Source: Myxococcales bacterium (GTDB lineage Bacteria > Desulfobacterota_B > Binatia > UBA1149 > SPBQ01). Taken from it: a stretch of DNA of 11,265 nucleotides. Position 1 is the stretch's first letter. Each line of letters opens with the position of its first letter. The notes under the pieces were generated by a model, which was not told the DNA's origin, did not search any database, and saw only the letters and a program-made list of their open reading frames with translations. Shown one piece after another: positions 1 to 8,400 of this stretch. The translations under genes and the position numbers were made by a program. The DNA lies in the NCBI GenBank assembly GCA_004525875.1, contig SPBQ01000030.1, positions 1 to 11,265 of the forward strand, written 5' to 3'.

Positions 1-1952
1 TACAGCGTATCGACGACGAGCGAGCTCTTGCCGGAGCCGGACACGCCCGTCACGCAGGTCATTTTGCCGAGGGGGAAATCGACATCGATCGAGCGGAGAT
101 TGTTGTGGCGCGCGCCGCGAACATGGATGTTCTCGTCGCGTCCGGCCCTGCGCTCGAGCGGAACGGCGATCCGCTGCCGTCCTGAGAGGAACGATCCCGT
201 GAGGGAACGCGCGTCGCCGATCACCTCCGCAGGCGTACCCGAGGAGACGATCTCGCCGCCCTTCGTCCCCGCTCCCGGGCCCATGTCGATGACGTGGTCG
301 GCCGCCAGGATGGTGTCGGCGTCGTGCTCCACGACCAGAACGGTGTTGCCGCTGCGGGTGAGGTCACGAAGGCTGTCGAGCAACCTCTCGTTGTCTCGCG
401 GATGCAAGCCGATCGACGGCTCATCGAGCACGTACAGCACACCGGAGAGCCCCGCACCGATTTGCGTGGCAAGACGGATCCGTTGCCCTTCGCCGCCCGA
501 CAGGCTGCCGGTCGGGCGCGCGAGGCTCAGATACCCCACGCCGACCTTCGCCATGAACTCGAGCCGCTCGACGATCTCCCGCAGGACCAGCTTGGCCACC
601 TCCTGCTCACGCCGGACCAGCTTGAGGCCGCGCGCGAACTGCAACGCGCCCTCGATCGGCATCGACGCGATCTCGTGGATCGAACGCCCGGCGATGAGAA
701 TGTGCCTCGATTCGATTCGCAATCTCGTGCCCAGGCAGTCCAAGCAGGTCTTCTCCGACATGAACTTCTCGAGCTCTGCGCGAACCCAGTCCGACTCCGA
801 CTCCCGGTAGCGGCGCAGCAGGGTGGGTACGATGCCGCGAAACGGCTTCCTGCCGGGTTTCATGCGGCCTTGCTCGTCCTCAGGTCGACCATGCAGTAGC
901 ACGTGCCGCAGCGGATCGGGCAGATCGTTCCAGGCCGTATCCGGGGCCGAGCCGTGCTCCTCGCAAAGATCGGCCGTCGACTCGTCGTACTTGTCGGACA
1001 GCCGCTTGCCCCAGGCACTCAGCGCACCGTTGCGCAGCGAGCGCGACGCGTCGGTGACGAGCAGCTCGGGATCGAACGTCGTCGACTTGCCGATGCCATC
1101 GCATCCCGGACACGCACCGTGCGGACTGTTGAACGAGAACAACCGCGGGCTGATCTCGGGATAGGAGACACCGCAGGTCGGACACGCGAACTTGCGACTG
1201 TACGTGCGCTCCTTCGGTTGCCGACCGGCGCCGGGCTTGCGGCTCGACACGCAAACGGTATCGTCCGCCAGGCGCAGCGCAACCTCGAGCGAATCGGTGA
1301 GCCGCTTCTCGATCCCCGCACGCATGACCAGACGATCGACGCCCACCTCTATCGTGTGACGCGCGTTGCGCGACAGCTTGACGTCGGTCGTCAGTTCGAC
1401 TTCTTCGCCGTCGATCCGCGCGCGCACGAAGCCTTGTTTGCGCAAATCCGCGAGCTCTCGCCGATACTCCCCCTTGCGGTCGCGAACAATCGGCGCGAGG
1501 ATCTCGACACGCGTCTTCGGCTCCAGCTTCATCACATGATCGACGATCTGCCCGATCGTCTGCGATGAGATCTCCTTGCCGCACTCGTGACAGTGCGGAT
1601 GCCCGACGGTGGCGTATAGCAGGCGCAGGTAGTCGTAGATCTCCGTCGCGGTGCCGACGGTCGAGCGAGGGTTACGACTGATCGTCTTCTGCTCGATGGA
1701 GATTGCCGGAGACAGGCCCTCGATCGAGTCGACGTCGGGCTTTTCCATCTGGTCCAGGAACTGACGCGCGTAAGCCGACAGTGACTCGACGTAGCGCCGC
1801 TGCCCTTCCGCGTAGATGGTATCGAACGCCAGCGAAGACTTGCCCGATCCGGACAGTCCCGTGATCACGACCAACGAGTCTCGCGGGATGCTGAGGTCGA
1901 GGTCGCGCAGGTTGTGCTGGCGGGCGCCCTTGACGACGATCTTGCTGGCCAT
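1..1952 (-). CDS. uvrA: Excinuclease ABC subunit A, partial (C-terminal third missing at window edge)
   Basis: UvrA is the ATP-dependent DNA damage sensor of nucleotide excision repair; as a dimer it loads UvrB on lesions. I translated the frame by hand from ATG at 1952; it stays open to the left edge, giving 650 residues of an expected 940-980. Visible parts are the first Walker A (GLSGSGKSS, residues 32-40), the YVESLSAYARQF and NPRSTVGTATEIYDYLRLL blocks, the UvrB-binding region, a zinc module (C257, C260, C281, C284), the first ABC signature (LSGGEGQR, 484-491), Walker B (VLDEP, 508-512) and the second Walker A (GVSGSGKS, 636-643). The second signature and Walker B lie off the window. The start directly follows the mutase stop (TAGATG, no spacer), and the only SD-like GGGAG is about 15 bases upstream, so coupling to the mutase gene is likely. 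No internal stop or frameshift was seen; the gene is cut by the window, not broken. Confidence 0.97.
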   Translation of the reverse strand, partial: MASKIVVKGARQHNLRDLDLSIPRDSLVVITGLSGSGKSSLAFDTIYAEGQRRYVESLSAYARQFLDQMEKPDVDSIEGLSPAISIEQKTISRNPRSTVGTATEIYDYLRLLYATVGHPHCHECGKEISSQTIGQIVDHVMKLEPKTRVEILAPIVRDRKGEYRRELADLRKQGFVRARIDGEEVELTTDVKLSRNARHTIEVGVDRLVMRAGIEKRLTDSLEVALRLADDTVCVSSRKPGAGRQPKERTYSRKFACPTCGVSYPEISPRLFSFNSPHGACPGCDGIGKSTTFDPELLVTDASRSLRNGALSAWGKRLSDKYDESTADLCEEHGSAPDTAWNDLPDPLRHVLLHGRPEDEQGRMKPGRKPFRGIVPTLLRRYRESESDWVRAELEKFMSEKTCLDCLGTRLRIESRHILIAGRSIHEIASMPIEGALQFARGLKLVRREQEVAKLVLREIVERLEFMAKVGVGYLSLARPTGSLSGGEGQRIRLATQIGAGLSGVLYVLDEPSIGLHPRDNERLLDSLRDLTRSGNTVLVVEHDADTILAADHVIDMGPGAGTKGGEIVSSGTPAEVIGDARSLTGSFLSGRQRIAVPLERRAGRDENIHVRGARHNNLRSIDVDFPLGKMTCVTGVSGSGKSSLVVDTL

Positions 1953-3326
1953 CTAGCCCGCGCAGAGCTCCCGCTTGATACTGTCCAGCTCCGCCTCGAC
2001 CGTGCGGCGATTCTTCTCGAGACTATCGGTGCTACTGGCTTCGAAACGTGTGACGAGGACGGGCTCTGTGTTCGACGCGCGGATCAGTCCCCAGCCGTCA
2101 TCGAACTTCACGCGCACGCCGTCCACGTCCACGATGTCGTAGCCCAGATCGCGAAAGCGGTCGCAGGCTTTCTCCGCCAGCTGGAACTTGATCGAGTCCG
2201 GACAATCGATCCTGATCTCCGGCGTGTACACGGTCGCGGGAAGATCCGAGAGCATTTGCTCGAGGGTTTCGCCGGTGCGTGCGACGATCTCGATGAGCCG
2301 CGCACCTGCGTAGATGGCGTCGTCATAGCCGAAGTATCGGTCGGCAAAGAACAGGTGGCCGCTCATCTCGCCGCCGAGAAGCGCGCCCGTCTCCCGCATC
2401 TTGGCCTTGAGCAATGAGTGCCCGACCTTCCACATGATGCCCTCGCCGCCGTGGCTCTCGATGTCGTCGAACAGCCGCTGGGAGCACTTGACCTCGGACA
2501 CGATCGTCGCACCGGGGTTCTTCGCGAGGACGTCGCGCGCAAAGATCACGAGCATCTCATCGCCCCAGATGATGCGCCCGGTGTTGTCGACGGCGCCGAT
2601 GCGGTCAGAATCACCGTCGAATGCGATGCCAAGATCGGCGCCGTGCTCGCGGACGGCCTTGATCAGATCGACCATGTTCTCCTCGACCGTGGGGTCGGGA
2701 TGGTGGTTCGGGAACCGTCCGTCAGGCTCGCTGAACAGATCGATCACTTCGCAGCCCATCGCGCGGTAGACCGGTGGTCCTACCGGTCCGCCGGTACCGT
2801 TGCCCGAGTCCACGACGACCTTGACGCCCTCGCCGCGGCGTCCGAACTGCTCCTCGAGGTAACCCTGGTAGGCGGGGATGATCGGATACACCTCCTCGGT
2901 GCCGTCTCCGCGCGCCATCTCGCCGCGCTCGATGATCGTGCGCAGCTCCTGGATACTCTCGCCGTGAATCGTGCTCTTGCCGATACAGATCTTAAAACCG
3001 TTGTGTTCGGGCGGGTTGTGACTGCCGGTAACGTGAATACCGCCCATGAGATCGAGATGATGAACGGCGAAGTACATCAGCGGCGTCGGACACTGGCCGA
3101 TATCGATGATGTTGACGCCCGTGGAGCGAATCGCCGACTTCATGATCTTGTGGTACGTCGGCCCCGTCACGCGACAGTCGCGACCGACGGCCACGCGCGT
3201 GATGTTCTCGGACACGAGCTTGGTCCCGTAGGCACGCCCGAGCGCCTCGACGAACGCCTCGTCGTAGTCGACCCCGGCGACGCCGCGGATATCGTACTCG
3301 CGGTAGATGCTCGGATTGACCGTCAT
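1953..3326 (-). CDS. Phosphomannomutase/phosphoglucomutase (AlgC/ManB family)
   Basis: A 457-residue alpha-D-phosphohexomutase that interconverts the 1- and 6-phosphates of mannose or glucose, supplying GDP-mannose and UDP-glucose routes for LPS, capsule or exopolysaccharide. All four family signatures are visible: the catalytic phosphoserine loop VTGSHNPP (Ser102), the metal loop DGDSDR (237-242), the sugar-binding loop GEMSGH (319-324), and the C-terminal phosphate-binding loop RASNTEP (416-422). The N-terminal YREYDIRG is also typical. GEMSGH and the 457-residue length fit the dual-specificity PMM/PGM branch (Pseudomonas AlgC, about 460 residues) rather than phosphoglucosamine mutase GlmM; the preferred sugar cannot be fixed from sequence. 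ATG at 3326 overlaps the pdxA stop (ATGA) and has a GGAGG five bases upstream. It is followed without spacer by uvrA. No gene symbol is given because algC, manB and pmm are used interchangeably for this family. Confidence 0.94.
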   Translation of the reverse strand: MTVNPSIYREYDIRGVAGVDYDEAFVEALGRAYGTKLVSENITRVAVGRDCRVTGPTYHKIMKSAIRSTGVNIIDIGQCPTPLMYFAVHHLDLMGGIHVTGSHNPPEHNGFKICIGKSTIHGESIQELRTIIERGEMARGDGTEEVYPIIPAYQGYLEEQFGRRGEGVKVVVDSGNGTGGPVGPPVYRAMGCEVIDLFSEPDGRFPNHHPDPTVEENMVDLIKAVREHGADLGIAFDGDSDRIGAVDNTGRIIWGDEMLVIFARDVLAKNPGATIVSEVKCSQRLFDDIESHGGEGIMWKVGHSLLKAKMRETGALLGGEMSGHLFFADRYFGYDDAIYAGARLIEIVARTGETLEQMLSDLPATVYTPEIRIDCPDSIKFQLAEKACDRFRDLGYDIVDVDGVRVKFDDGWGLIRASNTEPVLVTRFEASSTDSLEKNRRTVEAELDSIKRELCAG

Positions 3327-4300
3327 GCCTTCCTCCCCACCTGCGCGTGTCGCGCCATCTCCGCGGCGGCCAGAATCGCCGCCGTCATGCTATCTGCGCT
3401 CGCGTTGCCGGTGCCGGCCAGATCGAACGCGGTGCCGTGATCCGGCGATGTCCGTACGAACGGGAGCCCCATCGAGATGTTGACGGATCTACCGAACTCC
3501 AGGAGCTTCAGCGGTATGAGGGCCTGGTCGTGATACATACAAACGACCGCATCGTAGTCACCGCCCGCAGCGGCCGCAAATAACGTGTCGGCAGGGAGCG
3601 GCCCTGACACGTCGAACCCCGCGCGCGCCAGCGAGCGCACCGCCGGGCGGATCACTCTCCGTTCCTCGTCGCCGAACAAGCCGCCCTCGCCCGCGTGCGG
3701 GTTGAGAGCGGCGACCGCGAGCCTTGGTCGCACCACACCGAGACGTTCGCGTAGGAATACAGCGGCCGTGCGAGCACGATCGCGAACAAGCGCGGCCGTC
3801 AGGCGTCCGGGAACCTCGGCGAGCGCCACGTGCGTCGTGACGAGCACGACACGCAGGCGACGTCCGGCGAGCATCATAGTGGCCTCGCTGCCCGCGAGCT
3901 CGGAGAGGTAGCCGGTGTGCCCGTCGTAGTGGTGACCAGCGCGGTCGAGCCAGTACTTGCTGAGCGGCGCGGTCACCAGGGCGTCGAAGCGGCCGGCGAG
4001 CGTGGCCCGTGCGGCCGCGTCGAGATAGCGAAACGCCGCCTCGCCCGCTCGTTTGCCCGGCGCGGGTAGCGACCCCCTGCACCTGAGAGTCGTGACGGGC
4101 TCGACCGCCTCGATCGCAGTGGGCACCGAGCCACGTCGGCGCCCGTCGAATCCCACGATGGCGAGAACGCTCTCGTCTCCGAACACCGTGAGCCGACAGG
4201 CGCGCCTCACGGCGGCCCTCCGCGCGGCCCGCACGACGATCTCAGGACCGATCCCGGCCGGATCGCCGAGGCTCACCGCAAGCGAAGGCCTCGCGTTCAC
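3323..4300 (-). CDS. pdxA: 4-hydroxythreonine-4-phosphate dehydrogenase
   Basis: PdxA oxidises 4-phosphohydroxy-L-threonine with NAD(P)+ to the product that PdxJ condenses with deoxyxylulose 5-phosphate in the DXP-independent-of-ribose route to pyridoxal phosphate; it is a cytoplasmic, metal-dependent dimer. The protein has 325 residues (E. coli about 329). It shows the N-terminal SLGDPAGIGPEI block (10-21), TAPLSK (110-115), HTGYLSEL (128-135), and the three metal-ligand histidines in THVALAEVP (H157), NPHAGEGG (H202) and YHDQALIPLK (H257), then RTSPDHGTAFD (283-293). Start: GTG at 4300 overlaps the surA stop as GTGA, with GGGAGG three bases upstream. Its stop overlaps the mutase start by four bases. 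Adjacency to a surA homologue matches E. coli surA-pdxA. No pdxJ or pdxB is in the window. Paralogues act on other hydroxy acids, but the intact motifs and the surA linkage favour PdxA itself. Confidence 0.95.
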   Translation of the reverse strand: MNARPSLAVSLGDPAGIGPEIVVRAARRAAVRRACRLTVFGDESVLAIVGFDGRRRGSVPTAIEAVEPVTTLRCRGSLPAPGKRAGEAAFRYLDAAARATLAGRFDALVTAPLSKYWLDRAGHHYDGHTGYLSELAGSEATMMLAGRRLRVVLVTTHVALAEVPGRLTAALVRDRARTAAVFLRERLGVVRPRLAVAALNPHAGEGGLFGDEERRVIRPAVRSLARAGFDVSGPLPADTLFAAAAGGDYDAVVCMYHDQALIPLKLLEFGRSVNISMGLPFVRTSPDHGTAFDLAGTGNASADSMTAAILAAAEMARHAQVGRKA

Positions 4301-5370
4301 GGCCCTCCCGCGGCAGCGAGCTGCTGGATCTCCTGGAACTGGATCACCACGTGGTGACGCTCGACGAGGTCCTCCTCGACCCAGCGGCGGAAGCGCTCGT
4401 CGAGCTGCTGCGCATAGAGCTGGTCACGGATCTGTTCCTGGATCTGCTCGAGCGGAACACGGCCGCCCATCAGACGCTCATCGAGCCGCACGATATGATA
4501 GGCGTTGCCGACCGTAAAGGGCTCGCTGATCTCGCCCTTCTTCAGTCCCTTCACCGCGTCCTCGAACTCCACAGCCATCGACCCGGACGCGAACTCGCCC
4601 AGACGGCCTCCATCAGCGGCGGTCGGGCCGCGAGAGTACGCCTTCGCGGCGGCCTCGAACCCGTCACGCTTCGCCATCGCATAGGCTTCCTCGGCAATGC
4701 GACGCGCGGCCTGATACTCCGTCGGCGACGCCGAGCGATCGATGGGGATGAAGATGTCGGACAGCGCAACGCGAGCGGGCAGGTTGAACTCGTCGTGCTC
4801 CTTCCAGTAGCGCTCCACTTCCTCGGGCGTGACGTTGACGCGCGTGCGGATCTCCCGGTTGATCAGCGCGAGTCGCTGCACTTCCTCACGCATACGCTCG
4901 TAGTAATCGTTCCAGGTGAGCCCCACCTCGGACAGCGCGATCTCGAGCTCCTCCTGCGTCGAGCCACTCTGCTGCAGGATGTTATCGATGTAGAGATCCA
5001 CATCTTCATCCTGCGCAACGATCCCCTTCTCCTGGAACTCTGCCTGGAACATGTGGCCGCGGACCATCGTCATGAGGACGGTCTCGGTGTCCTTGCGGTC
5101 CGCCGGAGGAAGCAGCATCGCCTTGGTGGCCTCGTACTCGTGCAGATCCAGCAGCGTGATCGGGAACGCGTCGACCGCGGCGATCACCGCGTTAACGAGC
5201 GTCTCGTTGCGCAACGTCTCCTGAGCGCCCGTAGGCACTGCGCGGAGGAGCGGAAGGAGGAGAGTCGTGAGAAAGAGACCTGCCACGACCGCCGACCGAA
5301 CGCCCATCCGCGGCCGACTCGCCCACGACTCGATCCGTCTCGTGTTTGCTCCGTTCTCAAGCTCTCGCAC
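4297..5370 (-). CDS. surA: SurA-like periplasmic peptidyl-prolyl isomerase/chaperone
   Basis: A parvulin-type prolyl isomerase that by homology escorts unfolded outer-membrane proteins across the periplasm. From GTG at 5370 it has 357 residues: a basic N-terminus, a hydrophobic signal segment (about 27-45) with likely cleavage near residues 45-50, a SurA N-terminal helical chaperone region (about 58-190, including ITLLDL at 71-76 and TPEEVERYW at 181-189), one parvulin domain (about 200-297, with GGRLGEF at 254-260, the MAVEFEDAV segment and GNAYHIVRL at 288-296), and a C-terminal helix. E. coli SurA has two parvulin domains; this has one, as in many non-gammaproteobacterial homologues. The start is uncertain: the frame stays open far into mfd, but GTG 5370 has GGGAGG seven bases upstream. 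The alternative ATG at 5307 would give 336 residues and a shorter, more usual signal-peptide n-region, but lacks a clear SD. Its stop overlaps pdxA (GTGA). Confidence 0.88.
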   Translation of the reverse strand: MRELENGANTRRIESWASRPRMGVRSAVVAGLFLTTLLLPLLRAVPTGAQETLRNETLVNAVIAAVDAFPITLLDLHEYEATKAMLLPPADRKDTETVLMTMVRGHMFQAEFQEKGIVAQDEDVDLYIDNILQQSGSTQEELEIALSEVGLTWNDYYERMREEVQRLALINREIRTRVNVTPEEVERYWKEHDEFNLPARVALSDIFIPIDRSASPTEYQAARRIAEEAYAMAKRDGFEAAAKAYSRGPTAADGGRLGEFASGSMAVEFEDAVKGLKKGEISEPFTVGNAYHIVRLDERLMGGRVPLEQIQEQIRDQLYAQQLDERFRRWVEEDLVERHHVVIQFQEIQQLAAAGGP

Positions 5371-5377
5371 CGATCGT

Positions 5378-5383
5378 CCTCCC
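5378..5383 (-). promoter_or_regulatory. Ribosome binding site favouring the GTG start of surA
   Basis: On the minus strand this reads GGGAGG, seven bases before GTG at 5370. It lies in the only intergenic gap of the window longer than a few bases (about 52 bases after the mfd stop). It is the main reason for choosing GTG 5370 over the in-frame ATG at 5307, which has no comparable site. Confidence 0.6.
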
Positions 5384-5422
5384 ACGTTCTCGACTTTCCG
5401 CTCCTCGGCGTCTCGTCGCCCA

Positions 5423-8400
5423 TCAGGCGCCCGCCTCGAGCGTACCGACCAGCATGGAGAGAACGGCCTCGATCTCCTCGACCATGCTTTCCCACCGCCC
5501 ACCCGCGTGGTCCGCCGGCGCTCCGCCGCCCGCGCTCGCGCCGAGCGCCATTGTAAGCACGCCCCCAGGACGGAGGCGAAATCTGTCCGGCCGGCTCGTG
5601 CCCAGCTCGACCAGCCGGGCCGGATCGAGAGGAGATTTCCGATGGAAGCGGAACGCCACCGCAACGTCGCTGGCCTTGAGCGACTCGACCGCGAGGTCCT
5701 TGAGCGCGGGTCTCAACGACATCACCCGGACAAAGTCCCGGACCGGCGGCGGCAGCGGTCCGAAGCGGTCCTCGATCTCGTCGCCAAGCGCGCCGAAGTC
5801 TTCCCGCGTGCGTGCGTTGGCCATGCGCTTGTACAGCAGCAACCGCTCACCCACGTCTGGAATGTATTCTTCGGGTATGAACGCTTCGGCGCCGAGCTCG
5901 ATCTCCGGCTCGACGATGGGAATGTGGGACTCGCCACGCAGCTCCCTACCCGCTTCCTCCATCATCTGCATGAACAGCTCGAAGCCGACCGCCGCCACGT
6001 GGCCCGACTGCTGCTTACCCAGAAGGTTGCCAGCTCCCCGGATCTCCATGTCGTGGGCCGCGACGCGGAAGCCGCTGCCGAGATCATCGAGCTCGCGGAG
6101 CACCTGCAGCCGTTTGCGCGCTTCCTCGGTGATCGCGCGGTCGGCGGGCACGAGCAGGTACGCATAGGCACGTCGATGCGATCGCCCGACGCGCCCTCGG
6201 ATCTGGTAGAGCTGCGCGAGCCCGAAGGTGTCAGCACGATCGACCAGGATCGTGTTCGCATTGGGGATATCGAGACCCGATTCGATGATCGACGTGCACA
6301 CGAGAACATCGATCTCGCCCTCAAGGAACTCGAGCATGACTCTTTCGAGCTCGCTCTCGCGCATCTGGCCGTGCGCGATTCCGATACGCGCCCGCGGCAC
6401 CGTGCGCGCGATCAGATCGGCCGCTGTCACGATCGTCTGCACCCGGTTGTGGACGAAGAAGGCCTGCCCTCCGCGTGAGATCTCCCGCTCGAGCGCCTGC
6501 TTGGCGAGGCCTTCGTCGAACCGCGCCACATAGGTGCGCACAGCGAGTCGGTCGACCGGCGGTGTCTCGATGAGGCTGAGATCGCGCACTCCGCTGAGCG
6601 AGAGCTGCAGCGTGCGCGGGATGGGCGTCGCGGTCATCGTAAGCACGTCGATCTCGCGACGTAGACGCTTGACCCGCTCCTTCGCCTTGACGCCGAAGCG
6701 GTGCTCCTCGTCAACGACGAGCAGCCCGAGCCGCGCGAACTCCACGTCGCGCTGCAGGAGGCGATGCGTGCCCACGACGATGTCGACGGTGCCGTCAGCC
6801 AGCCCTGCAGCGACCTCGGCGTTGCGCTTACCCGAGTTGAAGCGCGACAGCATCGCGACCTCGACGGGGTAATCCTCGAAGCGCTTCACGATCGTGTCGT
6901 AGTGCTGCCGCGCCAGAACGGTCGTCGGAACGAGGACGGCCGCCTGCCGACCGCCCATGATCGTCAGGTAGGCCGCGCGCAGCGCAACCTCGGTCTTGCC
7001 GTACCCGACGTCCCCGCACACGACGCGGTCCATCGGCTTCTCCCCGCAGAGGTCGGTCACGACGTCCTCGACCGCCGACTTCTGGCCATCGGTCTCCTCG
7101 AACGGGAAGCGCGCCTCGAACTCCTCGAAAACCGCGCTGCGCTCCACAAAGCTCGGTCGCGTGTGGCCGGCGCGAAACGCCTCCATCTCGAGCAGCGCGT
7201 GCGCGAGCTTGAGAATCGACTCACGCGCCTTCTTCTTCGTCCGCGACCAGCTCGGCGTACCCAGCTTCGATAACGCCGGCGCCCCACCGCCCGCACCCGT
7301 GTACTTCGCGACAAGATTGATCCGGTCGACGGGCAGGTAGTAACGATCGCCTCCGGCGTACTCGAGGTGAACGAAATCACCCTCGGTGTCTCCTACCACG
7401 ATGCGCTTGAGTCCGCGGTAGATGCCCACCCCATGATCGCTGTGGACCATGTAATCTCCGGTCGCGATCTGGGCGAGCGCCGTCAGGATTCGCTGCCGCG
7501 AGACGCGTCGCCGCCTCACGTGGCGGCGGCGCTGACCGAAAATCTCCTCGTCGGTGACGACGACGAGCGCGTCGGCCCTCAGCGCGAAACCGCTGTCGAG
7601 ATGACCGTGAACGAGCCACAGGCGACCCGGATCGCCGGCAAGTGCGGCGGGGAAGTCATCGGCTCTCACCACGCCGGCGACGCCCGAGTGCTCCAGCAGG
7701 TGGGCGATCCGATCGAGCTGCGTCGGATCGGCGGCCAGAACCACGACCCGCAGACCATCGCGACGATGACGCTCGAGCTCCTCGACCATAGGCCGGAAGC
7801 CCCCGTCTCCACGACGCGTCCGCACGCGGATCCGCGAGGCCGCGATGGTGCTGTTGCGACGCGCGTCGACCGAGTAGACCGATGGCGACGCACTGGCGGC
7901 GGCGGCCGGCGTGTGCGGGTCGTGCGGCTCGAGCTCGATCAGCGGACGGCGGTCGAACAGACTCCGCATCTGTTCCGGCCGCGCGTACAGGCTCATCGCT
8001 TCGGGGAAGAACGTGCCGGCATCGGTCGCCGCCTTCTCCGCGTCGACCAGCGCCTCGTACCAGTCGTCGACGGCGAGCTCTACGGCGCCGCGATCAAGGA
8101 CGGCCACTGCCCCGTCGAGCGGAAGGTAGTCGGCCGGCAGGGTGAGATGGTCGTAGAAGTACGGGAGCATCAGCTCCACGCCGGGGAAACGCATCTCGTC
8201 GGCGAGGTTCGCGTCGAGCTGGCGTCGCTCGCTCGCCGCGAGCATCAGGTCATTACAGCGCGCGTGCACTGCACGACGGACGTTCGCGTCGCCCAGGCTG
8301 TCGGCCGGGAAGGGTGTCACCGCTAGGATGACAACCTCTTCTGTGGTGTTGAACGATCGCTGATCGGCCGGATCGAAATAGCGAATCGAGTCGACGTCAT

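Noticed and set aside
1..1952. uvrA as a truncated pseudogene
   Set aside because: The frame is open to the very edge, and the last visible residues are the intact second Walker A followed by VVDTL, so the truncation is only the window edge.
2765..2805. Repeated ACCGG/CCGGT steps resembling a hairpin or operator
   Set aside because: They encode a Gly-Pro-Val repeat (GGPVGPPV, residues 179-186) in the mutase after the GNGTG turn; no loop-and-U-tract structure and no gene boundary here.
2418..3440. Plus-strand open frame of 340 codons opposite the hexose mutase and pdxA
   Set aside because: Rich in Asp, Val, His and Arg, as expected from the complement of a GC-rich gene; it crosses the boundary of two well-supported genes.
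4351..5556. Plus-strand open frame of 401 codons opposite surA
   Set aside because: Same reasoning: a shadow of the surA frame, with no motif, no signal peptide and no promoter context.
5267..6478. Long plus-strand open frame (403 codons) antisense to mfd and surA
   Set aside because: It lies opposite genes with complete family motifs, its product is rich in Arg, Ser, Ala and Pro without a recognisable domain, and such antisense frames are expected in GC-rich coding DNA.
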